A stretch of 64,000 nucleotides of DNA from Actinobacteria bacterium IMCC26077 (GTDB lineage Bacteria; Actinomycetota; Actinomycetes; Nanopelagicales; Nanopelagicaceae), in contig CP015606.1 in assembly GCA_002284915.1 (NCBI GenBank), positions 620,001-684,000 on the forward strand, in the 5' to 3' direction. Shown here piece by piece: positions 36,794 to 45,187 of this stretch (the stretch's first letter is position 1; every line of letters starts with the position of its first letter). The position numbers and the translations under genes were made by a program. The notes below the pieces were generated by a model. That model was not told the DNA's origin. It did not search any database and saw only the letters and a list, made by a program, of their open reading frames with translations.

Positions 36794-37425
36794 GCGATCA
36801 ACCAGAGAAAGTTCGCGAGTTCATCGAAAGCTTTATCGTCGAAGAACTTGAGATTCAAGGCGCGCGCAATCGCGGAGATGAATTAGGTAGTGATGAACCG
36901 TCACCTGGAACTGGTGCGTTCATGCAGATGCTTGCCCGCGCGCTCTCAGCACGAAATGTTGTAGAACTGGGAACCGGAACCGGAGTGGGCACTCTCTGGT
37001 TGGCTGAAGGAATCGGTGAAGGGGGCACGCTCACCTCAATTGATTCTGAGGCTGAACATGTTCACTTAGCACGTGAAGCTTGCGCAGAGATGGGAATCTC
37101 AGCACAAAGCGTTCGATTGATTCACGGTGCGCCGTACGACATCCTCGGAAAGCTCACTGACTCTGGTTATGACATGGTGGTTGTTCGTGAGTATTCCGAT
37201 GAGGGCCACGAACTCATCGAACAGGCGCACCGAATCTTGCGCACCGGTGGCGTGTGTTTGCTAGTTCATGCCTTACATGGCGGCAAAGTTGCCGATCTTG
37301 CTCAACGTGATGAAGTGACAGTCTTGCGCAGAGAGATATTGCGCAATCTTCGCGCTGACCGGGAACGCTGGACCTGCTCGCTAGTTGGGCTAGGAGACGG
37401 CCTTTTCCTCGCCGTAAAACGGTAA
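36790..37425 (+). CDS. O-methyltransferase family 3 (Rv1220c-like)
   Basis: SAM-dependent O-methyltransferase of 211 residues. The SAM-binding motif I is VVELGTGTGVGTLWLAEGI, followed by LTSIDSEAEHVHLAREAC and the post-motif VVREYSDEGHELI. ATG 36790 overlaps the pepA stop. In mycobacteria the corresponding gene lies next to sigE–rseA–htrA–tatB–mrp; here htrA, tatB and mrp follow but no sigE or rseA gene does. Substrate unknown. Confidence 0.87.
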   Translation: MSDQPEKVREFIESFIVEELEIQGARNRGDELGSDEPSPGTGAFMQMLARALSARNVVELGTGTGVGTLWLAEGIGEGGTLTSIDSEAEHVHLAREACAEMGISAQSVRLIHGAPYDILGKLTDSGYDMVVVREYSDEGHELIEQAHRILRTGGVCLLVHALHGGKVADLAQRDEVTVLRREILRNLRADRERWTCSLVGLGDGLFLAVKR

Positions 37426-37510
37426 ATCAGAGGTAATTCAGTATAAGTAGCGGCTCAGTCAATTCTGTCTTAGGTTTAGGGTGAAATTCAGCGCGCTCTC
37501 AGCTTTCGGT

Positions 37511-37535
37511 GGAACTCTGGGGAGATAACTAGTAG
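37511..37535 (+). promoter_or_regulatory. Possible ECF-sigma-type promoter upstream of htrA
   Basis: GGAACT (37511–37516) followed after about 15 nt by GTAG (37532–37535) resembles the GGAAC–N16–GTT pattern of ECF sigma promoters that drive htrA in other actinobacteria. The -10 half is poor. The 130-bp region upstream of htrA also holds a TAGGGT hexamer; no other feature is evident in it. Confidence 0.25.
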
Positions 37536-37555
37536 ATAAGAGAAAGTGACAACTT

Positions 37556-38743
37556 ATGAGCCAACCTGAGTGGTGGTCGCCGGCGGCAAATTACAGCCAC
37601 AACCAACCGCCTGCGCGTCAAGCAAATTTCTATCTACCTCCAAGCGCGCAGCCTTTTCCCGAGCGACAAGGATCTGCGCGCACGCGCGGGGCTCGAGTGA
37701 GCGTGGGTCTAGCCGTAGGGATGGCGCTCATCGCCGGTGCCATTGGGGGAGTTGCCGGAAATCTAGCGAATGGTTCCTCGCTCTTGGATTCCTCAGTGAA
37801 GCTCGTAGCGACAAGCGATGTTGTAGAGCGCGCACCGGAGTCGATCGCTGCCATCGCATCCCGAGTTTTACCCTCAGTAGTTTCCATCTCAACTCGCTCG
37901 CGCAGCGGTGGCGGAACGGGCACTGGGTTTGTCATTCGATCTGATGGATACATTCTTACTAATAACCATGTCGTTGAAAGTGTGCTCAGAAGCGGGACGC
38001 TCAATGTCTCTTTCAATGATGGCAAAATAGTGCGAGGGAAGATTGTCGGAGTTAATCCAGCGTACGATCTTGCAGTCATCAAAGTCTCACGCACTGGTGT
38101 GCCGGCGCTTCAATTTGGCGATAGTGAGAAGGTTCAAGTTGGCGATACGGTGATTGCTATTGGTTCGCCACTGGGATTATCCGGAACTGTAACTTCAGGG
38201 ATCATCAGCGCTAAGAATCGTGCAGTTACCGCAGGCGATGGCCAAGGTGAAGGTTCCTTCATCAACGCCCTTCAAACTGATGCTGCAATCAATCCTGGAA
38301 ACTCGGGCGGACCATTAGTCGATCGGAGCGGAGCTGTGGTGGGAGTGAATTCCGCTATTGCCACTCTTGATTCCTCCTTTGGAAGCCAGTCAGGTTCGAT
38401 TGGCCTTGGCTTTGCTATTCCGATCAATCAAGCGCGTCGCACCGCTGAAGAGTTAATCAAGACTGGAAAGTCCTCATATCCGATTTTGGGAGTCTCAGTT
38501 GATACCACCTACAGCGATGGAGGCGCATTGGTCAAAGCTTTGACCTCTGGTGGACCTGCCGAGAGCGCAGGCATCCAGGTAGGAGATGTGATCACTGATT
38601 TCGCTGGACGAGCTATCACAAACTCCGATGAGTTAATTGTTGCGATACGCGACAAGGCTCCCGGGGATAAGGTCTCGATTACCGTGAAACGAGATGGCGT
38701 GACGAAGGTGGTCAAGGCAACTTTGGTTGCCGCAGAGCAATAG
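37556..38743 (+). CDS. htrA: HtrA/DegP-type membrane-anchored serine protease with PDZ domain
   Basis: An envelope quality-control protease, 395 residues. A Pro/Gln-rich cytosolic tail (1–45) precedes one membrane helix (about 48–70); the trypsin-like domain holds the triad in TNNHVVES (His), YDLAVIKV (Asp) and NPGNSGGPLV (Ser). One C-terminal PDZ domain (about 300–390; GGPAESAGIQVGDVITDF) follows. ATG is preceded by a weak GAGAAAG element. Neighbours tatB and mrp match the mycobacterial htrA locus. Confidence 0.94.
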   Translation: MSQPEWWSPAANYSHNQPPARQANFYLPPSAQPFPERQGSARTRGARVSVGLAVGMALIAGAIGGVAGNLANGSSLLDSSVKLVATSDVVERAPESIAAIASRVLPSVVSISTRSRSGGGTGTGFVIRSDGYILTNNHVVESVLRSGTLNVSFNDGKIVRGKIVGVNPAYDLAVIKVSRTGVPALQFGDSEKVQVGDTVIAIGSPLGLSGTVTSGIISAKNRAVTAGDGQGEGSFINALQTDAAINPGNSGGPLVDRSGAVVGVNSAIATLDSSFGSQSGSIGLGFAIPINQARRTAEELIKTGKSSYPILGVSVDTTYSDGGALVKALTSGGPAESAGIQVGDVITDFAGRAITNSDELIVAIRDKAPGDKVSITVKRDGVTKVVKATLVAAEQ

Positions 38744-38746
38744 CGT

Positions 38747-38752
38747 TACGAT
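38747..38752 (+). promoter_or_regulatory. -10 element of tatB, leaderless type
   Basis: TACGAT 6 nt before the tatB ATG, located 3 bp after the htrA stop codon. Confidence 0.5.
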
Positions 38753-38758
38753 AGTTAA

Positions 38759-39055
38759 ATGCTAGATATCGGCGCAGGAGAGCTCTTAGGGTTAGCCCTA
38801 GTTGCTCTTCTACTCGTCGGTCCTTCCAAGCTTCCAACCTTTGCTGCCGATGCTGCTCGTTTTATTCGCAAAGTTCGAAATTTTGCCCAATCCGCGACTA
38901 GTGATCTCCGAGAGAACCTAGGGCCAGGTTTTGAGGATTTGAGCGTGAGCGATCTCAATCCCAAATCATTTATCCGGAAACAGATGCGCCAGGCGCTCGA
39001 AGAGGAACCCACTCTTGATCGAAATTCGGTGCGACAAGATCCAGAGCTCCCATGA
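38759..39055 (+). CDS. tatB: Sec-independent translocase subunit TatB
   Basis: A 98-residue component of twin-arginine export. An N-terminal membrane helix (residues about 4–20, GELLGLALVALLLVGPSKLP with the hallmark Gly-Pro hinge) is followed by an amphipathic helix and a charged cytosolic tail. No tatA or tatC is in the window. The stop overlaps the mrp ATG. Confidence 0.88.
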   Translation: MLDIGAGELLGLALVALLLVGPSKLPTFAADAARFIRKVRNFAQSATSDLRENLGPGFEDLSVSDLNPKSFIRKQMRQALEEEPTLDRNSVRQDPELP

Positions 39056-40170
39056 GCATCGAGGCAATCAACCAAGCGCTCGCAAAGGTAATCGACCCTG
39101 AGCTTCGCAAACCGCTGACCGAGTTAGGTATGGTCAAAAGCGTCGCCATCTCAGGGGCGACTGCTGAGATTGCCATTTACCTCACCATCTCTGGTTGCCC
39201 AATGAAGGATCAGCTGCATGAAGATATTTCACAAGCAGTAGTAGGCATCGGGAATATCACAAAGGTAAATATCGAATTCGATGTCATGAGTGATGAACAA
39301 CGGAATGAGATCAAACGGATTATTCGTGGTGGAAACGAGAAGAGCATTCCATTTGCTCGGCCAGATTCACTAACGCGAGTCTTTGCCGTTGCTTCAGGGA
39401 AAGGTGGCGTTGGTAAATCATCGGTAACAGCGAACCTCGCCGTTGCATTAGCTGCACGAGGACAACGGGTTGGAATTCTCGATGCTGATGTGTACGGCCA
39501 CTCCATTCCTCGAATCTTGGGAATGCTCGGCGCACGTCCGACGGCAATCGATAACACCACATTCATTCCACCTGAAGATAGTCGTGGAATTCGAGTGGCA
39601 TCGATGGAGATGTTCAAACCGCAGCGCGAAGATCCAGTCGCCTATCGGGGTCCGATTCTCCACAAAGTCCTCGAACAATTACTCGCCGACGCATTTTGGG
39701 GAGAGCTCGATTTCCTACTACTTGATCTACCTCCGGGCACTGGCGATATCGCGATCTCGCTCGGTCAATTAATCCCAAATTCCGAGTTGATTGTCGTCAC
39801 CACTCCCCAGATTGCTGCTGCTGAAGTAGCCGAACGTGCCGGGCGTTTGGCTCATCAACTCAAACAACAATTAATTGGAGTAATCGAGAACATGTCTGCC
39901 TTCGCCTGCCCGCATTGTGGCGAACTAATCTCGCTCTTTGGATCCGGAGGCGGCGAAGAAACTGTTGCTCGTTTAGGGCGACTAACTGGCGGATCGATTC
40001 CACTTCTGGGGAAGATTCCCTTCGACCCAGCGCTCCGCGAAGGCGGAGATGCTGGAACTCCAATGGATGAAGGTCGACCCTCTACTCAAGTGATACGTGA
40101 TATCGCAGATCAATTACTCAAGCGCAGTAGCTCACTAGCGGGTAGACGTCTTCCACTCTCAGCTAATTAG
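39052..40170 (+). CDS. mrp: Mrp/ApbC-type Fe-S cluster carrier ATPase
   Basis: A 372-residue P-loop ATPase that assembles or transfers Fe-S clusters. The N-terminal MIP18/DUF59 domain (about 1–85; DPELRKPLTELGMV) precedes the Mrp domain with the deviant Walker A SGKGGVGKSS and the cluster-binding CPHCGE (CxxC). ATG overlaps the tatB stop (ATGA). The gene ends 14 bp from the convergent DUF1003 gene. Confidence 0.94.
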   Translation: MSIEAINQALAKVIDPELRKPLTELGMVKSVAISGATAEIAIYLTISGCPMKDQLHEDISQAVVGIGNITKVNIEFDVMSDEQRNEIKRIIRGGNEKSIPFARPDSLTRVFAVASGKGGVGKSSVTANLAVALAARGQRVGILDADVYGHSIPRILGMLGARPTAIDNTTFIPPEDSRGIRVASMEMFKPQREDPVAYRGPILHKVLEQLLADAFWGELDFLLLDLPPGTGDIAISLGQLIPNSELIVVTTPQIAAAEVAERAGRLAHQLKQQLIGVIENMSAFACPHCGELISLFGSGGGEETVARLGRLTGGSIPLLGKIPFDPALREGGDAGTPMDEGRPSTQVIRDIADQLLKRSSSLAGRRLPLSAN

Positions 40171-40184
40171 CCTTCGAGGAGAAG

Positions 40185-40664
40185 CTACTCGGATTTTGGA
40201 CGCTCGGGTGCCTGCAGCTCCTCGAGCAACTCGCGGAGCTCACTTCTAATGAAGTCTCGAGTAGCAGCGTCGCCAAGGCCTTCGCGCAGCGCAGCAATCT
40301 CGCGAGTGAGATATTCCGTCGCGGCAAGGTTTCGCTCATCGCGTGATCGATCTTCAGCAGATTGAATCCGATCGCGATCGGCCTGACGATTCTGTGCTAA
40401 CAAGATCAACGGTGCAGCGTACGAAGCTTGTAGCGAGAGAATGAGGGTAAGGAAGATGAATGGAAATGGATCAAAGCGCAGATGCGTTGGGGCAAATGCA
40501 TTCCACAGAACCCATGTGAGCACGAAAACCGACATATAAACCAAAAAGTTCGCTGTTCCCAAGAAACGAGCAAATCGCTCAGAGAGTTGACCGAAAGCTT
40601 CGGAGTTATATGTAGGGCGGAGTGAGCGCTTACCACGACGCGGCAGATCGAGTCGATTGCTCAT
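40185..40664 (-). CDS. DUF1003 membrane protein
   Basis: A 159-residue protein with two central membrane helices (about 45–65 and 72–92: FLVYMSVFVLTWVLWNAF and FPFIFLTLILSLQASYAAPL), followed by a charged predicted coiled-coil tail. These match DUF1003. Its ATG overlaps the stop of the MgtE_N/CBS gene, the same pair found next to mrp in mycobacteria. Function unknown. Confidence 0.85.
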   Translation of the reverse strand: MSNRLDLPRRGKRSLRPTYNSEAFGQLSERFARFLGTANFLVYMSVFVLTWVLWNAFAPTHLRFDPFPFIFLTLILSLQASYAAPLILLAQNRQADRDRIQSAEDRSRDERNLAATEYLTREIAALREGLGDAATRDFIRSELRELLEELQAPERPKSE

Positions 40665-41923
40665 TTCAACACCTCCCGGCTGTCATCATCATGTCGAGCT
40701 CGCCAGTTCTCGGGGAGCAAATGGTCAAGAACGTCATCGACAGTAACTACGCCGAGCAGACGATCATTCTCATCGACAATCGGAACTGCAACAAGGTTGT
40801 ACGCGGCGAAGTACGACGAGATCGTTGTGAGGTTCTTGTCAGGGGTGAGCGATTCAGATTCAGTATCGATTATTGAACCAAGAAGCGTTGCCGGAGGCTC
40901 ACGAAGTAACCGCTGAAAATGGGCTATTCCAAGGAACTTTCCCGTGGGCGTCTCGTGTGGAGCTCGTGTGACGAAGACTTGTGCGGCAAGTGCCGGGGTA
41001 ATCTCGCCAGCGCGAAGTGCAGCGAGAGCCTCTGCCACAGTGTTATCGGCAGCGAGAATTATCGGCTCGGTCGTCATCATTCCACCTGCTGAGTAATCCT
41101 CGTAAACCATCAAACGGCGAACATCTTCAGCATCTTCAGGTTCCATCAAGTTAAGGAGGGATTCAGCTTTCTCACTTCCTACTTCGCGAAGTAAGTCAGC
41201 GGCATCGTCTGGATCCATTTCACCGAGGACATCAGCTGCGCGCTCCCCTTCAAGTTGTGCCAACAGCGCAACTCGCTCGCCCTCTTCCATCTCTTCAAGG
41301 ACATCCGCCAAGCGCTCGTCATCGAGAGCGCGAGCAATTTCGACTCGCCGCGCCATCGAGAGATCATGCAAGGCTCCTGCGAGATCTGCAGCTTTGAGCG
41401 TTGCTAATGTCGCCATCAGACTGCGAGCGCCATCATCAGTTTCGCCAGTCATGAACTCAGTCAGTTCAGAATACTCGACAGTACGACCGGGGCCACGTCG
41501 ACGAAGTCCAGTGAGCTTTGGTGCGACATGTACTTTGTTGAGCAACCAATCACCACGTCGAGTTTGTTCCATCGCAATATCTTCGATGACAACTCGGTCG
41601 CTCTTTCCGATAAGCGTTGTGGTGCGATCGAGGAATTCACCAAGGACGAGAAATTCGCCCGGGCGAGGCTGAAACCTGCGGACGTTGAGCAAACCTGTGA
41701 TGACAACGGTGCCAGGTTCGATGGAAGTAATCCGAGTAATCGGAATGAAAATGCGACGGCGAGGTGGAACCTCGACGATCAATCCGAGGACTCTGGGGGC
41801 AACCTGTCCGCTTTGGAGGGTCGCGACAGCATCGCGCACCTTTCCGACTTGGTCACCGGCTGGGTCAAAGACCGCAGTGCCTGCCAGGCGCGCTATGAAG
41901 ACTCGATTCAATGTAGCGCTCAT
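40661..41923 (-). CDS. MgtE N-domain / CBS-pair protein without transport domain
   Basis: A 420-residue soluble protein. The N-terminal third is a PRC-barrel-like region (VFDPAGDQVGKVRDAV). An MgtE intracellular N domain follows at about 215–290 (repeats such as LEEMEEGERVALLAQL and LGEMDPDDAADLLREV), then two CBS domains to the C terminus (YEDYSAGGMMTTEPI; VDENDRLLGVVTVDDVLDHL). No membrane helices are seen, so it is not a magnesium channel itself. The ATG at 41923 is fixed by the divergent EamA gene and by TACCCT 7 nt upstream. Confidence 0.88.
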   Translation of the reverse strand: MSATLNRVFIARLAGTAVFDPAGDQVGKVRDAVATLQSGQVAPRVLGLIVEVPPRRRIFIPITRITSIEPGTVVITGLLNVRRFQPRPGEFLVLGEFLDRTTTLIGKSDRVVIEDIAMEQTRRGDWLLNKVHVAPKLTGLRRRGPGRTVEYSELTEFMTGETDDGARSLMATLATLKAADLAGALHDLSMARRVEIARALDDERLADVLEEMEEGERVALLAQLEGERAADVLGEMDPDDAADLLREVGSEKAESLLNLMEPEDAEDVRRLMVYEDYSAGGMMTTEPIILAADNTVAEALAALRAGEITPALAAQVFVTRAPHETPTGKFLGIAHFQRLLREPPATLLGSIIDTESESLTPDKNLTTISSYFAAYNLVAVPIVDENDRLLGVVTVDDVLDHLLPENWRARHDDDSREVLK

Positions 41924-41954
41924 AGCTCCAAGGGTACCGGTTAGGGTCATCCTC
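41924..41954. promoter_or_regulatory. 31-bp divergent region carrying both promoters (MgtE_N/CBS and EamA)
   Basis: Minus strand: TACCCT (41936–41931), 7 nt from the CBS-protein ATG. Plus strand: TAGGGT (41942–41947), 7 nt from the EamA ATG. Only 5 bp separate the two hexamers and no Shine-Dalgarno sequence fits on either side. Confidence 0.6.
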
Positions 41955-42878
41955 ATGATTTCGCGCAGCGGTGGAGAGCGGGCTTCGCGCTCACCTATTG
42001 GTGGTTCTGACCTTATTCGGTTAGCCATCGGAATCATCGGCATTGGGACCTCAGGTCCACTCATCGCATGGGGCGCAATGGCAGTCCCAGTAGCGATTTT
42101 CTGGCGCAATCTCGGCGGTGCGCTCATCACCATGCCTTTTGCAATCGCGCGCGGCGAGTGGCGTCGACTCTCGAAGAGTTCTTGGGGTTGGTCGATACTT
42201 GCCGGAATTTTTCTGGCGCTTCACTTCATCTGCTTCTTCTATTCCATGCGATTGACGAGCGTAGCCAGTGGCACTGCGCTAACCGCAACGCAGCCGATCT
42301 TCGCCGCGCTTTGGCTTCGCTTCAAAGGTCGACGGGTTGATTATCGAGTTTGGCTTGGAATGGCGATATCGATGGTTGGCGTACTCATCATCACGGGAGT
42401 GGATTCCACTTTGTCGACTAGATCACTTGTTGGAGACCTAGTTGCGTTATTGGGTGGCGCGCTTGCCGCGGCGTATGTCACTGCAGGTTCGCATGTACAA
42501 AAGGTGGTCTCGACGACTACTTATACGACTATCTGCTATTTATTCTGCGCACTTACTTGTTTAGTAGTGATTATTCCCAGTGGCGCATCACTGATCTCAT
42601 ATCCACGTTTTGAATGGTTACTCATCCTCGGGTTGATCGTAGGCGCCCAACTTCTCGGCCATACGATGTTCAATCAGGTATTGGTGCGCGTCAATCCGGC
42701 AGTCGTTTCGTTAATCGTCTTCTTCGAAGTTCCGGTGGGTGCGCTTCTTGCGGCATGGTGGCTCGGTCAGGTACCTCCTGCAGGAATCATTCCGGGCATT
42801 GCGCTGTTGATTTTTGGAAGTGGCTTGGTGGCAACTCGTACCTCGCAATTACAGGGAGGTAAATCAGATGTTGATTGA
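41955..42878 (+). CDS. EamA/DMT family transporter
   Basis: A 307-residue drug/metabolite transporter-like protein with about ten hydrophobic helices in two EamA repeats (first about 20–150, second about 165–295; e.g. IGTSGPLIAWGAMAVPVAIFW and VVSLIVFFEVPVGALLAAWW). Substrate unknown. ATG 41955 excludes a longer frame that runs antisense into the CBS gene. The 3' end overlaps the PHP gene by 11 bp. Confidence 0.87.
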   Translation: MISRSGGERASRSPIGGSDLIRLAIGIIGIGTSGPLIAWGAMAVPVAIFWRNLGGALITMPFAIARGEWRRLSKSSWGWSILAGIFLALHFICFFYSMRLTSVASGTALTATQPIFAALWLRFKGRRVDYRVWLGMAISMVGVLIITGVDSTLSTRSLVGDLVALLGGALAAAYVTAGSHVQKVVSTTTYTTICYLFCALTCLVVIIPSGASLISYPRFEWLLILGLIVGAQLLGHTMFNQVLVRVNPAVVSLIVFFEVPVGALLAAWWLGQVPPAGIIPGIALLIFGSGLVATRTSQLQGGKSDVD

Positions 42879-43731
42879 TCTCCACTCGCATACTCATGTC
42901 AGCGATGGCCAAGACTCGCCAAAAGAATTGGTTGAGTACGCAAAAGAAGCTGGGGTGGCAGTACTTGCTATTACCGACCATGACACGCTAAATGGCTGGC
43001 AGCAAATTCAAGACTCGAGCGATTCCCTCCAGAGTAATCGGGAGCTCACCATTGTTCCTGGCGCTGAAATTTCCTGCCGCACGAGCTCTGGAATGAGCGT
43101 TCACATGCTCGGTTATCTCTTCGATCCGCATAATGCGCCTTTGAATGAGTTGATGGCGCTCACTCGAGACGATCGGATTCCTCGGATGCAGAAGATCATC
43201 GAGTTATTGAATCGAGCTGATATCGAAGTGACGTTTGATGATGTAGTCGCTCAATCGGGAAGTGCAGCGACCGTTGGTCGCCCACATCTTGCTGATGCGC
43301 TTGTCGCCCGTGGCGTGGTAAACACGCGCAACGATGCGTTTACCCGTTTTCTCCATAACGATTCCCCGTTCTATGTTGGCCACTTTGCACCTACTCCAAA
43401 AGAGGCGATAGTTGCGATCAAAGCTGCTGGGGGAGTTAGCGTTTTGGCGCATGGATTAGCAGGTTCGCGCGGAGCTATTTACGAGATTAGTGAGATCGAA
43501 GCCTTGATATCCCAAGGTCTTGATGGGGTCGAAGTCGACCACCGTGACCACGATGATCACTCGCGTGCTGCGCTCCGCGAGCTTGCCGCTTCCTTCGACA
43601 TCTTTGCTACTGGTTCGAGTGATTACCATGGAGCCGGGGTTGGTCAGCGCCTTGCTATGGAAGTTACTGCTCCCGAAGTTTGGGAGGGTATTCTCGCTCG
43701 TGGTAGTGGAATTGAGGTGTTCACAGTATGA
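42868..43731 (+). CDS. PHP-domain metal-dependent phosphoesterase (TrpH-like)
   Basis: A 287-residue PHP hydrolase. Metal ligands appear in DLHSHTHVSDG, AITDHDT and PGAEISC, followed by VGRPHLADAL, VLAHGL and a C-terminal TGSSDYHG. Relatives hydrolyse 3',5'-nucleoside bisphosphates or trim RNA 5' ends. GGGAGG lies 8 nt before the ATG. First gene of a tightly packed run ending at 46692. Confidence 0.9.
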   Translation: MLIDLHSHTHVSDGQDSPKELVEYAKEAGVAVLAITDHDTLNGWQQIQDSSDSLQSNRELTIVPGAEISCRTSSGMSVHMLGYLFDPHNAPLNELMALTRDDRIPRMQKIIELLNRADIEVTFDDVVAQSGSAATVGRPHLADALVARGVVNTRNDAFTRFLHNDSPFYVGHFAPTPKEAIVAIKAAGGVSVLAHGLAGSRGAIYEISEIEALISQGLDGVEVDHRDHDDHSRAALRELAASFDIFATGSSDYHGAGVGQRLAMEVTAPEVWEGILARGSGIEVFTV

Positions 43732-44375
43732 ACGCATTAAATGGCAACATCGCTACTATCAGCGCGCTCACTTTTGGAATCCAGGTTTTCGTCACTCTCA
43801 TTGTCATCATCGATCCACCAGGCGTGATGCCAATCTTCTTGTCATTGGTCTCGAAGTACCCGATTGAAGAGCAGCGCCGTCTTGCCTGGAAGACCGCCAG
43901 CGTCTCCCTCCTAGTAATTATCGTCTTTGCGCTCTTTGGCCAATTCATTCTTGATTACCTCAAGATATCGCTGCCGGCCTTGCAAGGTGCAGGAGGTCTC
44001 CTGCTTTTACTCGTAGCGCTCGATCTCCTTATTGGAAATGAACGTAGCCCATCAAACGACAGCGATGTGAATGTTGCGCTAGTTCCCCTTGGAACGCCGT
44101 TATTGGCGGGCCCTGGTGCGATCGTGGCAACAATCATCTTCGTGAAGCAAGCAACTTCAGAAACTTCAGGTTCAGCGCTGATGATGTCGGCACTTTTAAT
44201 TGCAATCATCGTGTTACATGTTTTCCTTGGCTTAGTACTTGCCTATTCGACAGGAATCATCAAGATCATCAAGAAATCGGGAGTGACGTTAATTGCGCGA
44301 GTTGCCGGCTTATTACTGGCCGCAATTGCAGTACAAATGATCGCCGACTCAGTCCGTGCGTTTATCAGTGCATGA
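43728..44375 (+). CDS. MarC family membrane protein
   Basis: A 215-residue protein with six hydrophobic segments; VIIDPPGVMPIFLSL near the N terminus and PLGTPLLAGPGAIVATI in the middle are MarC signatures. The family's function is unresolved and a role in multiple antibiotic resistance is not supported. ATG overlaps the PHP stop and the stop overlaps the next ATG. Confidence 0.9.
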   Translation: MNALNGNIATISALTFGIQVFVTLIVIIDPPGVMPIFLSLVSKYPIEEQRRLAWKTASVSLLVIIVFALFGQFILDYLKISLPALQGAGGLLLLLVALDLLIGNERSPSNDSDVNVALVPLGTPLLAGPGAIVATIIFVKQATSETSGSALMMSALLIAIIVLHVFLGLVLAYSTGIIKIIKKSGVTLIARVAGLLLAAIAVQMIADSVRAFISA

Positions 44376-45178
44376 ACGAACAGCCTGCTCTAGATGGCAT
44401 GCCCGAGCGGTTATTTGCGTGCACGCCGCACCGATTAGAGACGTGGCTCGATTGTCCGAAGAAGTATCGCTACACCTATATTGATATTCCCAAACCGCCA
44501 CGTGGTGGGCCATGGGGGCATACGAGCATGGGAAGTGCAATTCATAACGCGCTACGCGAGTGGTTCACGTTGGATATCTCGGAGCGGACTTCCGAGCGCG
44601 GCGGAGAGCTCGTTACCAAACATTGGCGAAGTGAGGGATTTCGTGACCAAGAACAATCTGACCGGTACAAGTTCCGCGCGCAGAACTGGGTCCGTAACTA
44701 TCTTGCTGAAATCGATCCGGAATTTGAGCCGCGTGGATTAGAACGAACTGTCAGTACGACGACCGAACGGCTCTCGCTCTCTGGAAGAGTTGATCGAATT
44801 GATGAACGTGATGGTGAATTGGTAATTGTCGACTACAAAACTGGCAAACGCCCACCCGATAGCGCAGAGACTGGCGGCTCCTTAGCGCTAGCGATTTATG
44901 CCTTGGCTGCTGAGCGAACGTTGCGTACGAGATGTCGCACGGTGGAGCTACATCACCTGCCCTCCGAGACTAAGTCGGTCTATCACCACGATGACGCATC
45001 TCTTGCTCGCCATATCAGTCGCGCCGAACGAATCGCGCAAGAGGCGCTGACTGCCACTGCGACCAACACCTTCCCAGCGACTCCGGGAGCGCTTTGCGCT
45101 TATTGCGATTACGCTCGGATATGTACCGATGCCGATCGTCCACCTGCGCAGCCGTGGGCGGGGCTCGACGAAAATTAG
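44372..45178 (+). CDS. RecB-family PD-(D/E)XK exonuclease with iron-sulfur staple
   Basis: A 268-residue nuclease domain protein without helicase. DYKTGK is the PD-(D/E)XK core (preceded by GRVDRIDERDGELVIVDYKTGK-type motif with the catalytic Asp). Cys28 (LDCPKKYRYTY) together with the C-terminal cluster LCAYCDYARIC forms the four-cysteine pattern of AddB/Cas4-like Fe-S nucleases. ATG overlaps the marC stop. Likely single-stranded DNA exonuclease in repair; no cas genes are nearby. Confidence 0.88.
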   Translation: MNEQPALDGMPERLFACTPHRLETWLDCPKKYRYTYIDIPKPPRGGPWGHTSMGSAIHNALREWFTLDISERTSERGGELVTKHWRSEGFRDQEQSDRYKFRAQNWVRNYLAEIDPEFEPRGLERTVSTTTERLSLSGRVDRIDERDGELVIVDYKTGKRPPDSAETGGSLALAIYALAAERTLRTRCRTVELHHLPSETKSVYHHDDASLARHISRAERIAQEALTATATNTFPATPGALCAYCDYARICTDADRPPAQPWAGLDEN

Positions 45179-45187
45179 GAGAAGCAC

